Part shown: positions 42,699 through 50,583 of the stretch, piece by piece | Position numbering within the stretch: the first letter of the stretch is position 1 | How the letters are laid out: each line of letters starts with the position of its first letter | Source of the DNA: Bradyrhizobium sp. Y36 | GTDB lineage: Bacteria; Pseudomonadota; Alphaproteobacteria; Rhizobiales; Xanthobacteraceae | Direction of reading: 5' to 3' | Length of the DNA: 64,000 bases | NCBI RefSeq assembly: GCF_002531575.1 | Contig: NZ_NWTI01000015.1 | Span: 62,001-126,000 of the forward strand | The notes under the pieces: generated by a model | Told to the model about the DNA's origin: nothing | Database searches by the model: none | Seen by the model: only the letters and a program-made list of their open reading frames with translations | Made by a program: the position numbers and the translations under genes

Positions 42699-45600
42699 CT
42701 AGCCTTCGTCCAGCAGTTCGAACAATTCCTCGACCCGCGCGAACGGCGCGTCCTGCATCTTGGCGTGATAGACGACGCGATCCCCGTCGCGCTGCAGCGA
42801 CTTGCCCCGCGATTTGCGCAAGCGCCCGGGCAGGAACGTCGCGGCGGCCGCCTCGGGGCCGACGTCGAGGCGGATGATGCCCCTGCGCTTGCATTCGAGC
42901 CTGAGCCTGGCGGCGGCGAAGAAGTCGCGCGCGACCTGCGGCAGCGGGCCGAAGCGGCGTGCGGTTTCTTCCTCGAGGTCTTCGAGGTCGTCCTCGTCAG
43001 TGCATCGTGCGGCGCGCGCATAGAGCTCGAGGCGTACCGGCTCGGACTGCACATAGGTCCCGGGCAGCATGTCCGCGACCGGCAGGTTCAGGTCCGGCAC
43101 CCACACCGCCTGGCCCTCGTCGAGCTTCTCGGACGCCATCTTGAGGAGGTGGCTGTAGAGCACGGGTCCGAACACCTGGACGTGGCCGGATTGCTGCTCC
43201 GAGAACAGATCGCCCGCACCCCTGAGGTCGAGGTCGCGCTCGCTGATCGCAAAGCCCGCGCCGGGCCGGCTGAACTCTTCCAGCACGGCCAGCCGCTTCT
43301 CGGATTGTCCCGATGCCGTCTCGGTCAACAGATGGGCGAAGGCGCGGATGCCGCCACGACCGACACGCCCGCGCAACTGATGCAGCTGCGCGAGGCCGAA
43401 CTTCTCGGGCCAGCAGACCACGATGGTGTTCGCGCGGGGAATGTCGAGCCCGCTCTCGACGATGTTGGTCGCGAGCAGCACGTCCGCCCTGCCCTCGACG
43501 AAGCTCATCATGCGGTCGTCGATCTCGTCGGCCGCCAACCTGCCGTGCAGGCAGACGATGCGTAAGTCGGGCGCCACAGCCTGCACCCGCGCCAGCATCG
43601 GATCGAGATCCTGGATGCGCGGACAGATCAGGAAACTCTGGCCATGGCGACGCTGCTCGCGCAGCAGCGCGGACGCAATCGCCGCATCCGACAGCGGCGC
43701 GATCCGGGTCGCGACCGGCAGCCGGTGCACCGGAGGCGAGGCAATCACGCTGAGGTCGCGGAAGCCTGCAAGGCCCGCGGCGAGCGTGCGCGGGATCGGC
43801 GTCGCGCTCATCATCAGCACATGGACGTTCCTGGCAAGGCCGGACAGCTTGGCCTTCTCGGCCGCGCCAAAATGCTGCTCCTCGTCGATGATGACGAGGC
43901 CGAGATCGTCGAACCTGACGTCCTTGGCCGTCAGCGCCTGCGTGCCGATCACGACCTTGATCCGGCCGCTGCGCAGACCCTCCTTGGTCTCCCGCAGCTC
44001 CGCGCCCGAGGTTGCCCGCGACAGGTTCCCCACCTCGATGCCGAATGGCGCAAAGCGCTTCTGGAAAGTTGCCACATGCTGGCGGGCCAGCACCGTCGTC
44101 GGCACCGCGATCGCCACCTGCTTGCCCGACAGCACGACAGCGGCCGCCGCGCGCAGCGCCACCTCGGTCTTGCCAAACCCGACGTCGCCGCAGATCACGC
44201 GGTCCATGGGATGGCCCGAGGCAAGATCGTCGAGCACGTCGCGGATCGCCTTGGCCTGGTCGATCGTCGTGAAGTACGGAAAGCGCGCGACGAACTTCTC
44301 GTAGGCCGATCCCGGCGGCACCAGCTTTTCGCCGCGCCGCTTGCGGCGCTGGCTGATGTGCTTGGCAAGGGCCTTGCCCGCGACCTGGATCTCGCGCTCG
44401 GCCGCCGTGCGGCGGGCCCACCATGTGCTGCCATCGGCCTTGTCGAGCGCGAGCTTGCCGAGCTCGGTCGCGTAGGGCCACATCATGGCAAGATCGGACG
44501 GCGGCACCAACACCGCGTTGTCGCCTGCGAATTTCAGGCGGATCATCTCCCGCAAGCCGCCGCCGGTGTTGACGCTCTGCAAGCCGTCGAGCACGCCGAG
44601 GCCGCGCTGCAGGTGGATCACCACCGTACCCTGCTCGGGCACATCGGCATGGTCGAAGGCCGCGGTCCAGGCGCGCGCCATCGGCTGCGGATGATGCGCC
44701 CGGCTGCCGAGCACGTCGGAGGCGGTCACGACGACAAGCGGCTTCTTCCCCGGCACGACGAAGCCGGCATCGAAATCGGCCAGCAGCGCCGCCTCGCCGC
44801 CACGGCTCCGCGTCGCCTCGTCCCAGTCTTCGCAGCGCGGCGCCTTGACGCCGCTCATCCGCTCCATCACGCGCAGATCGTCCTCCTGCGCCGCGACGAG
44901 GATCAGCCGCGATCCGGCCCGGCGTGTCTCCTCGACGAAGGTACGCAGCGCCTTCCGGGTGGCCGTCAGCTTCGAAAATTCCGGGATGGTCTGGAACGAC
45001 GAGGCGCGCGGCAGCACCTTCATGCCCTTGCAGAGCTGCTTCCAGTCGCGCCGTCCGAGATATTCGCGCTCACGTTCCGCGCGCGGCGCGGCCTCCTCGA
45101 TCGTATCGAGCCAGCCGTCGGCGTGCGCCGGGACGCCTGCATCGGCGATCCATTTGGCGCGCCCGCAATAGTCGAAGAGGCTCGCGCGCTTGCCGCGTTT
45201 GCCGGCAAGGCCGAGCCGCTCCGACATGGGGTCGACGAGAAGCTCCTTGGTCTCGAAGATGATCCTGTGCTCGTTCGGATCGAACGCCACGATCCTTCTG
45301 ATCGCGCGATCCGAATGCTCGATCCGGAACGGCCCCAGTGCGCCCGCGGGAAAGATCTCGAAAGTCTGGCCGTGGAACAGCGCTCCGCCCGGATAATCCG
45401 GCTCGTCGTCCAGATCGTATCCGAGGGATTCGAGGTGCGCCTCGAGCTCGCTCTCGGAGAACGCGCCGCCCACTTTCAAGCTCACGCTCAGGCGCGACAG
45501 GCTCGCCGGCGGCGGCAGGCGCTCCATCACGGCTTCCGCCGTCGAGACCAGAAACAGCGGCTTCTTGGATTTCGCAAGACGCCTCAAGACGGAGGCCCTG

Positions 45601-45995
45601 CGCCCCGCGAGTTCGTGCGACGGCTCCAGCTGATCGAACGGCAAGGTGTTCAAGCGCGGAAACACCAGGACCTCGCAGGAGGCATCGAGCGCGTGAATGA
45701 CACTGCCCAGCCGTTCCGCCCTGTTCTCGTTCTCGGCGAGAAAGACGATGCCGTTATGCCCGGACTCTCTCCATTGGCCGAGCAGGTGCAGAGCGAGCAC
45801 CCCGAGCGGCGACGAAGACGAGACCGCGCCGCGCTGCGTCCCTTTGCTTTTCCTTGCCGATGTCCTGTTTGGCGACGTCTTTTTCGGCAACGCCTTCTTC
45901 GGCGGCGTCTTGGCCACCCGCGCCTTTTTGGTCTGCCTCACGTGAATCCGTTTCTGGTCGTAAACCGTCGTCAACTGAACGCCAGTCGCCCTCAT
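42699..45995 (-). CDS. second Mfd-like helicase (TRCF paralogue) with diverged RNAP-interaction region
   Basis: 1098 residues from ATG 45995. The extreme N-terminus is Lys/Thr/Pro-rich (TKKARVAKTPPKKALPKKTS). A UvrB-like region (VLVFPRLNTLPFDQLEPSHE) follows. The position of the polymerase-interacting domain (about 455-475) reads VVIHLQRGLGVLDGLQSVN instead of the VVHVDHGIGRF type. The motor is intact: Walker A GDVGFGKTEVALR near 605, DEEQHFG near 705, ATPIPRTLA, QLHQLRGRVGRG. The C-terminal TRCF domain is recognisable (EPVRLELYARAARCTDEDDLED). A canonical mfd is at 14180, so this is a paralogue, perhaps a DNA translocase with a different partner. The ribosome site is weak and the frame is open to 46220. 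Confidence 0.85.
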   Translation of the reverse strand: MRATGVQLTTVYDQKRIHVRQTKKARVAKTPPKKALPKKTSPNRTSARKSKGTQRGAVSSSSPLGVLALHLLGQWRESGHNGIVFLAENENRAERLGSVIHALDASCEVLVFPRLNTLPFDQLEPSHELAGRRASVLRRLAKSKKPLFLVSTAEAVMERLPPPASLSRLSVSLKVGGAFSESELEAHLESLGYDLDDEPDYPGGALFHGQTFEIFPAGALGPFRIEHSDRAIRRIVAFDPNEHRIIFETKELLVDPMSERLGLAGKRGKRASLFDYCGRAKWIADAGVPAHADGWLDTIEEAAPRAEREREYLGRRDWKQLCKGMKVLPRASSFQTIPEFSKLTATRKALRTFVEETRRAGSRLILVAAQEDDLRVMERMSGVKAPRCEDWDEATRSRGGEAALLADFDAGFVVPGKKPLVVVTASDVLGSRAHHPQPMARAWTAAFDHADVPEQGTVVIHLQRGLGVLDGLQSVNTGGGLREMIRLKFAGDNAVLVPPSDLAMMWPYATELGKLALDKADGSTWWARRTAAEREIQVAGKALAKHISQRRKRRGEKLVPPGSAYEKFVARFPYFTTIDQAKAIRDVLDDLASGHPMDRVICGDVGFGKTEVALRAAAAVVLSGKQVAIAVPTTVLARQHVATFQKRFAPFGIEVGNLSRATSGAELRETKEGLRSGRIKVVIGTQALTAKDVRFDDLGLVIIDEEQHFGAAEKAKLSGLARNVHVLMMSATPIPRTLAAGLAGFRDLSVIASPPVHRLPVATRIAPLSDAAIASALLREQRRHGQSFLICPRIQDLDPMLARVQAVAPDLRIVCLHGRLAADEIDDRMMSFVEGRADVLLATNIVESGLDIPRANTIVVCWPEKFGLAQLHQLRGRVGRGGIRAFAHLLTETASGQSEKRLAVLEEFSRPGAGFAISERDLDLRGAGDLFSEQQSGHVQVFGPVLYSHLLKMASEKLDEGQAVWVPDLNLPVADMLPGTYVQSEPVRLELYARAARCTDEDDLEDLEEETARRFGPLPQVARDFFAAARLRLECKRRGIIRLDVGPEAAAATFLPGRLRKSRGKSLQRDGDRVVYHAKMQDAPFARVEELFELLDEG

Positions 45996-46196
45996 TCCGA
46001 TTCGGCGACGTCGCGCCTTGCATATGAGATTTGCCCGGGGAACGCACGCCCGGTGGCAACGTTCAGCACGGCGCTGCGATCCCGCCACGAGGGTCGTTTG
46101 ATCGAGCTGTGGATGGGAACTGACGCGGCGCGGGATCTGCGTCTGTCGACGCGACGCTTGGCGCGATTGTAAACACCCTGCGCGCAAGAAGATACG
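45996..46196. other. leader region of the Mfd-like gene
   Basis: 201 bp between the Mfd-like start and the candidate small RNA terminator. The Mfd-like promoter should be here on the minus strand. An open frame without a ribosome site extends through it. No structured element seen. Confidence 0.35.
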
Positions 46197-46227
46197 AAAA
46201 ACCCCAGCGCTTGGAGCCACGCTGGGG
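46197..46227 (-). terminator. intrinsic terminator of the candidate small RNA
   Basis: On the minus strand an 8-bp perfect stem (CCCCAGCG with CGCTGGGG; 46220-46227 and 46202-46209) with a 10-base loop is followed by five U (A-run 46197-46201 on the plus strand). Its orientation shows that something upstream on the minus strand is transcribed toward the Mfd-like gene and stopped before it. Confidence 0.8.
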
Positions 46228-46258
46228 CGTTTCGTTCAAAATGAATTGGTCAAGCAAT
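46197..46258 (-). ncRNA. candidate 62-nt small RNA
   Basis: A minus-strand transcript is predicted from three aligned signals. A CRP-type site is centred at 46299.5. A -10-like TATGAA lies at 46265-46270, giving a start near 46258, exactly 41.5 bp from the site centre (class II spacing). An intrinsic terminator lies at 46197-46227. The RNA would begin ATTGCTTGACCAATTC and end in a CCCCAGCG/CGCTGGGG hairpin with U5. It matches no RNA family that I recognise. The open frame through it lacks a ribosome site. Entirely predicted. Confidence 0.45.
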
Positions 46259-46291
46259 GACGTCTTCATAGCAGCAACTTCGCCGCGCGCT

Positions 46292-46307
46292 TGTGAACTG
46301 GATCACA
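46292..46307. promoter_or_regulatory. CRP-type palindrome TGTGA-N6-TCACA
   Basis: TGTGA-ACTGGA-TCACA matches the classical CRP half-sites perfectly. It sits 41.5 bp upstream of the predicted start of the minus-strand small RNA. A near-identical site (TGTGA-TTTGGA-TCACG) occurs at 57695. The CRP/FNR-family protein that would bind it is not in the window. Confidence 0.55.
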
Positions 46308-46322
46308 CATCATCCGGCAAAC

Positions 46323-46353
46323 AAAAACGACCTCAGCGCGGGGGCTGAGGTCG
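46323..46353 (-). terminator. second minus-strand intrinsic terminator
   Basis: On the minus strand a 10-bp perfect stem (CGACCTCAGC and GCTGAGGTCG; 46344-46353 with 46328-46337) around a 6-base loop is followed by five U (A-run 46323-46327). It must serve a minus-strand transcript from 46354-46580, where no convincing protein gene exists. Confidence 0.8.
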
Positions 46354-46581
46354 CCAGCCCTTGCGGGGAAGGTTTACTCGCGGCCCCTGGGGCTTTGGGG
46401 CTTGGGGATGGACCGAGAGCCAGGATTCGACGCCTGCCAGGCCCGGTCGTTCCAAAACTCCCGGCCGGGCGTTGGCCGGGGCCGGCACATCCCGCCCCCA
46501 CCACGCCGGAGCGGAATACCGCATTCCCTGTTTGAGCACGCACGCACCTCGCGCTACGATGTTCCTTTTACGGAGGCTCAT
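46354..46581. other. gene-poor, G-run-rich stretch, possible minus-strand RNA
   Basis: No convincing protein gene. Two overlapping minus-strand frames exist, but one runs through the terminator at 46323 and the other stops inside its stem. The plus strand has three closely spaced GGGG runs (46389-46407), which could form a G-quadruplex with a fourth run at 46365. A GC-rich dyad lies at about 46469-46492. The stretch lies upstream of the small secreted-protein gene and ends in a minus-strand terminator, so an untranslated RNA is possible. Confidence 0.35.
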
Positions 46582-46821
46582 TTGAAACCATTGATTTTCA
46601 TCGCCGCCATCGCGGTGCTTGCGACGGCGCCGGCCCGCTCGCAGCCACTGGTCGATCCGAACAAGGTTGCCCCTGAATATCGCGAGGCCGCCGAGAAGCG
46701 CCGGGCCGAGCAGTTGCGGCAGCGCGAATGCGCATTGAAGGCGGACCTCGAGAAGGTGCTGCCCAGGGATCGCACCGCCTTTCTGAACCATTGCCTGGAC
46801 GCGATGGCGGCCAAGCAATAG
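46582..46821 (+). CDS. small secreted protein
   Basis: 79 residues from a TTG start at 46582, chosen because GGAGG lies five bases upstream and translation then opens directly into a signal peptide (KPLIFIAAIAVLATAPARSQ). The mature part is charged and helical (EYREAAEKRRAEQLRQRECA) with two Cys, one in QRECALKAD and one in FLNHCLDAM, likely forming a disulfide in the periplasm. Family not recognised. The frame is open upstream, but that sequence is not protein-like. Monocistronic. Confidence 0.65.
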   Translation: MKPLIFIAAIAVLATAPARSQPLVDPNKVAPEYREAAEKRRAEQLRQRECALKADLEKVLPRDRTAFLNHCLDAMAAKQ

Positions 46822-46977
46822 CGGCGGGCGGCCGCTTTCAAACAGCATCGTCTGCGACCGCAGGACGGTGCTTGGCCGCGCGCGTTCTGCGACATCCGGC
46901 CGCGAAAGCCTTCAGGCTTTCTTCAGACATTTGGGATGTGCTGGCGATCCATTTTCAAAAGTCATTGTTGTCCGCGC

Positions 46978-47262
46978 ATGAGTTCAGTCCAAATTCAATG
47001 CACGCGGTGCAAGAACGTGTTCCGCGATCGCGCCGGGCGGTTGCAGGACGGCTATTCCAGGCAATGTCCAAGCTGCGAAGTGGTGCTGTTCTTCGCCGAG
47101 GACTCCCAACATCCCTTCATCAAGCGCGCGATGCGCGATGCGCGCAAGGTCCGCAAGGAGGTGCGCGAGCTCGAGGCCGCGAAGCTTGCTGCGCCCGAAC
47201 CGCGGGGCACGCAGTCGAGGAGGTTCGCCGGGCGGACGCGATCGGCGGAACGCGAGGACTAG
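46978..47262 (+). CDS. small zinc-ribbon protein
   Basis: 94 residues. CTRCKNVFRDRAGRLQDGYS and RQCPSCEVVLFF give two CxxC pairs (about residues 8-11 and 30-33), a single zinc ribbon. A basic helical tail (IKRAMRDARKVRKEVRELEA) could bind nucleic acid. The start ATG 46978 gives MSSVQIQCTRCK; the ribosome site is not evident. It is convergent with a Nudix gene whose stop lies 2 bp away. Function unknown; one of four such small ribbon proteins in the window. Confidence 0.65.
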   Translation: MSSVQIQCTRCKNVFRDRAGRLQDGYSRQCPSCEVVLFFAEDSQHPFIKRAMRDARKVRKEVRELEAAKLAAPEPRGTQSRRFAGRTRSAERED

Positions 47263-47263
47263 C

Positions 47264-47665
47264 TCACCGCTTCTGCTTCCTCGGAAACAGGCGGTCGCGG
47301 ATGTAGCGCGAGGTCGGCGTCAGGCGGAGGCCGCGCGGCTTCTGCCAGGCGGCGCGGTCGATCTCCTTCTTGTCGCCGATCGCCAGCCTGCCCTTGGCCG
47401 TCTTGGCAATGAAGATCGCATCGCTCATCTTGCGGCCGGAACGCTTGTTCCTCGCTTTCACTTCCTTCCAGAGGCTGATCCTGCCGAGCTTCAGCTTGGG
47501 CAGCTCCTCCTTGATCTCCCGACGCAGGCAGTCCTTGTCGGACTCGCGCGCCCGCTTGCGGCCGCCCGGGAACATCCACAGGCCGTCCGACCGGCGTCTG
47601 ACCAACAATACCTTGCCGCGCCTCGCGGCAACCAGCTTGGAAGACTTCGCCATCGCTGCCGTCAT
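47264..47665 (-). CDS. Nudix hydrolase
   Basis: 133 residues. The Nudix box is complete: GGRKRARESDKDCLRREIKE then EL (residues about 34-55), fitting G-x5-E-x7-REU-x-EE-x-G/L-U, with the metal-binding Glu residues present. VLLVRRRSDGLWMFPGG upstream is the usual substrate strand. The protein is very basic (many Lys/Arg). Members hydrolyse nucleoside diphosphate derivatives; the substrate is not predictable. Start could also be the ATG four codons downstream (47653). Convergent with the zinc-ribbon gene. Confidence 0.85.
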   Translation of the reverse strand: MTAAMAKSSKLVAARRGKVLLVRRRSDGLWMFPGGRKRARESDKDCLRREIKEELPKLKLGRISLWKEVKARNKRSGRKMSDAIFIAKTAKGRLAIGDKKEIDRAAWQKPRGLRLTPTSRYIRDRLFPRKQKR

Positions 47666-47794
47666 TGAAACAGAATCGTCCCGATCGTAACTTGTCTAGT
47701 CGAACAGACAAGTTCGCGGCGTGCTTTGATCACAGCTGCGCGCCGTCGGGTGCTGGCGCGGCGCCTCGGGCGGATCGCGCAGATCGGGGCGAGA

Positions 47795-48874
47795 TCAGCT
47801 CTTGCCCGCCCCTGCCCGGTCCTCGGTCCTGATCCAGGCCATCATCATCTCCCAGGCCACGGACAGGATGATCGGCCCGATGAACAGGCCGACGATGCCG
47901 TGGGCGAGCGTGCCGCCGATCACGCCGACGAAGATCACGATGGTCGGCGTGGTCAGGCCGCGCCCCATGACGAGCGGTTTCAGCATGGTGTCGATGAAAC
48001 CGACGACGACGAGAAACACGGTGAGCAGCAGCGCCGTGGTGACGTCCTTGGCGGTCCAGATCCAGATGATCACCGGCAGCAGCACGAGGAAGGCGCCGAT
48101 CTGCACGATCGAGAGCAGCAGCACGATGAAGGCGAGAAGGCCGGCGCTCGGCACCGCCGCGAGCTTGAAGCCGATGCCGGCGAGCAACGCCTGCACGATC
48201 GCAACGCCGATTACGCCCTGCGCCACCGCGCGGATGGTCGCGCCGGCGAGCCCGAGGAAATGCTCGCTCTGCTCGGGCACGATGCGAAACAGGAAGCCGC
48301 GGCCGGCCGCGACGAACCTCGGCCCATGCGGAAACAGGAAGCCGGCCACGAACACCGAGACCAGGAACTGCAGCGTGCCGACGCCGGCATCGCCCGCCAG
48401 CGACAGCATCGGGCCGGCCAGCGGCTGGAGATACGGGGCGACCTCGCGCACCACCGCGCGGACATTGGTATAGGCCTGGTCCCAGAGATCGTAGAGCCAG
48501 GGGCCGACCAGCGGCCACGATTTGAGCTGCTCGGGCGCTGCCTGAAGCGCCAGATCGCCGGTGCCGAGCTGGTTTGCCAGCTCGCGCACGCCATCCACCG
48601 CGCTGATGCCGAGCCAGGTCGCCGGACCGATGACGATGCCGAGCGTGATCAGCGTCAGGATGGCCGCTGCGGTCTTGGGCCGGCCGCCAAGCACTTTGGC
48701 GACCCAGCTGAAGGCCGGATAGAACGCGACCGCGAGCACCCCGCTCCAGGCCAGGATCGGCACGAAGGGGCGGATGATCAGGAAGGTCCAGATGATCAGC
48801 AGGGCCAACAGGCCGAGCCGGATCACGAGCTGGATGACGTCCTCTCCCGTGAGGAGTTGACGGAGACTTTTCAC
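47795..48874 (-). CDS. AI-2E family transporter (PerM/TqsA-type permease)
   Basis: 359 residues from GTG 48874 (VKSLRQLLTGEDVIQ). About eight transmembrane helices are arranged as pairs: residues 15-50, 65-90, 150-180, then the conserved cluster with FVAGFLFPHG, VIGVAIVQALLAGIGF, GAFLVLLPVIIWIW and PLVMGRGLTTPTIVIFVGVIGG. The latter signature is that of the AI-2E/UPF0118 family, whose members include autoinducer-2 exporters and Na+/H+ antiporters. The substrate is unknown. An ATG at 48958 would add 28 non-hydrophobic residues; AAGGAA lies about ten bases before the GTG. Confidence 0.82.
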   Translation of the reverse strand: MKSLRQLLTGEDVIQLVIRLGLLALLIIWTFLIIRPFVPILAWSGVLAVAFYPAFSWVAKVLGGRPKTAAAILTLITLGIVIGPATWLGISAVDGVRELANQLGTGDLALQAAPEQLKSWPLVGPWLYDLWDQAYTNVRAVVREVAPYLQPLAGPMLSLAGDAGVGTLQFLVSVFVAGFLFPHGPRFVAAGRGFLFRIVPEQSEHFLGLAGATIRAVAQGVIGVAIVQALLAGIGFKLAAVPSAGLLAFIVLLLSIVQIGAFLVLLPVIIWIWTAKDVTTALLLTVFLVVVGFIDTMLKPLVMGRGLTTPTIVIFVGVIGGTLAHGIVGLFIGPIILSVAWEMMMAWIRTEDRAGAGKS

Positions 48875-49022
48875 GGGCACTGCTTTCCTTGCGGCATGGA
48901 CGCGGGTTCCGGCGCTGGCACCCCCCGAGGTTATTGCCAGCCGCGCATCAGCCGTCAAGACGAGGCGCGGGCTCCCTGCCCCGCCGTTAGGAACGCTTTG
49001 GCCCCTTCGGCATTCCGAGACG

Positions 49023-49247
49023 ATGACACGCCGCCCCGGAGAGCCTGACGCGCACGCGGGAATTCACCGCGGCGTCCACTATTCGCTGAGGCGGAACGCC
49101 GCGCCCGGCTATTGGCGCTATGCCTATGCCATCAGCGACAGGGTTCGCGCCGGGCGGGTGCAAGGCAGGCTCCCGCTGCTCGCCATCCGGCGCGTGCAGA
49201 TGTGCATCGACCGCGACATGCGCGCCCTGGGGCGCGGGAGTTCGTGA
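49023..49247 (+). CDS. small basic hypothetical protein
   Basis: 74 residues. The core YSLRRNAAPGYWRYAYAISD, then RVRAGRVQGRLPLLAIRRVQ and MCIDRDMRAL, resembles short conserved Bradyrhizobium proteins I have seen described only as hypothetical. It is strongly basic, with no signal peptide or membrane span. The start ATG 49023 is 64 bp from the end of the divergent permease's upstream frame. Convergent with the outer-membrane barrel gene. Confidence 0.6.
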   Translation: MTRRPGEPDAHAGIHRGVHYSLRRNAAPGYWRYAYAISDRVRAGRVQGRLPLLAIRRVQMCIDRDMRALGRGSS

Positions 49248-49274
49248 CGAGCACTGCCGGCGAGACCTGCACCG

Positions 49275-49994
49275 CTAGAAGTGATAGTTCACGCCGATCG
49301 TGCCGGTCTGGATGTTGAGCTTCACATTGGCCGGCGTTGCCGCCAGATTGCCCGTCGTCACAGGCTGCTCGGTGATCGCGCCGAAGCCCATGTAATTGTA
49401 CTCGGCCCGCACCGACCAATTCGGAATGAACATCCACTCGATGCCGCCGCCGGCGAGCCAGCCGGTGCGGTTGAAGCTGCCCGAGGCGGAGCCGGCGAGC
49501 GGACCGGCCAGGCCGTTGTTCGCGTCATATTTGTCACGGGTGAAGGCCGCGCCGCCCTTGGCGTAGAGCAGCACGCGGTCGAACGCGACGCCGAAGCGTC
49601 CGGCGACCGTGGCGACGTAGTCGTTCTTGAGCGACAGGTTGAAGCCGGCGCCGCCACCGAACGGACCGCCGGCGTTCAACGTGACGCTGGACCAGGCGCC
49701 GGTGCCCTCGAGTCCGATCACAACATTGCCGATCTGGTAGTTGCCGCCGATCTGGCCGCCGACGATACCGCCGCTGGCGGTGACCGAACTCCAGGTCGAG
49801 GTCGGATCGGTCGGATCGATGCCGGTCCACTTGCTCCAGGCACCGCCGCCATGCGCGCCGATATAGAAGCCGGTCCAGCTGAAGATTTGAGCCGCCACCG
49901 GCGCCTTCACCGATACCGGCGCGATCATGTCAGCGGCAAATGCCGGCGTTGCCAGCGACAGCAGTGCAGCCGTCAAGACGAGCTTCGTCCCCAT
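49275..49994 (-). CDS. outer membrane beta-barrel protein (Omp25/Omp31-type porin family)
   Basis: 239 residues. A signal peptide (1-20, cleavage after AFA) is followed by an eight-stranded barrel: FSWTGFYIGAHGGGAWSKW, IGGNYQIGNVVIGLEGTGAW, YVATVAGRFGVAFDRVLLYA, GWLAGGGIEWMFIPNWSVRA, and the C-terminal IGVNYHF with the terminal Phe needed for BAM insertion. The pattern matches the Omp25/Omp31 family of Rhizobiales. Structural or porin role in the outer membrane. Monocistronic, with the leader in the 255-bp gap to 50250. Confidence 0.9.
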   Translation of the reverse strand: MGTKLVLTAALLSLATPAFAADMIAPVSVKAPVAAQIFSWTGFYIGAHGGGAWSKWTGIDPTDPTSTWSSVTASGGIVGGQIGGNYQIGNVVIGLEGTGAWSSVTLNAGGPFGGGAGFNLSLKNDYVATVAGRFGVAFDRVLLYAKGGAAFTRDKYDANNGLAGPLAGSASGSFNRTGWLAGGGIEWMFIPNWSVRAEYNYMGFGAITEQPVTTGNLAATPANVKLNIQTGTIGVNYHF

Positions 49995-50249
49995 GGTCTC
50001 CCCCCGTTGACGCGCCTCTCGACCGAGGCGACCGGGGGAAATCTAGCTGCCGGATCAGGCGCGCGCTTGGACCTGCCGGCGGCACGATTTGGACTGACCG
50101 GCGCTGCGCGAACCAGGACAATCCTGCGACGGCCGCGAACCCGGCCCGCTTTGGCTAACGGCGATTAACCGGATTTCAGCCGATCGGTTTACCCCACTGC
50201 AAAGGCCCGCAACTACCCTGCATCGAGGTCCCCAAAAACACTGCGTGCA

Positions 50250-50477
50250 ATGGCCAACAGCATCTGGACGATCGAAGAATTCACCTGCACCGGTTGCAGC
50301 ATGAACTACACCGCGACCAGGGAGGAGCACAGCGAAGCGCATGCCGGCTCCTTCAAGTGCACCATCTGCAGCGGCGTGGTGCATGCCTGGTCCGGCAAGC
50401 ACCACTTCTTCGGTTGGCAGGCGGTGAAAACAACGCCGCCTGTGTTCGGACGGCGCTGGGCCGGCGCCGGCTGGTAG
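50250..50477 (+). CDS. small zinc-ribbon protein
   Basis: 75 residues. FTCTGCSMNYTATREEHSEA and FKCTICSGVVHAWSGKHHFF give two CxxC pairs (about residues 13-16 and 37-40) spaced by 20, a single zinc ribbon, with several His nearby that could contribute. The end is basic (FGRRWAGAGW). Start ATG 50250 (MANSIWTIEEFTCTGC). Family function unknown. It is 106 bp upstream of the acetoacetyl-CoA synthetase gene on the same strand. Confidence 0.68.
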   Translation: MANSIWTIEEFTCTGCSMNYTATREEHSEAHAGSFKCTICSGVVHAWSGKHHFFGWQAVKTTPPVFGRRWAGAGW

Positions 50478-50583
50478 GCCGGAACAACGGCGCCTTCGTC
50501 ATTGCGGCCTGCGTGAACTGCGGCTTCTGCTTCCCTGCGGCACCGGTTAGATTTCCGGCCCCCGCAACCGAAGCCGATAGCCA

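Noticed and set aside
43644..46172. 842-residue plus-strand open frame opposite the Mfd-like gene
   Set aside because: Antisense of a protein with intact helicase motifs; no recognisable domain of its own.
46423..46432. GGATTCGACG resembling the 5' part of tmRNA
   Set aside because: No matching acceptor stem, T-arm or tag-peptide frame lies nearby, so the ten-base match is probably chance.
46333..46524. 63-residue minus-strand ORF in the gap before the small secreted protein
   Set aside because: It stops inside a terminator stem, has no properly spaced ribosome site and is Pro/Arg-rich like shadow frames. A non-coding transcript fits better.
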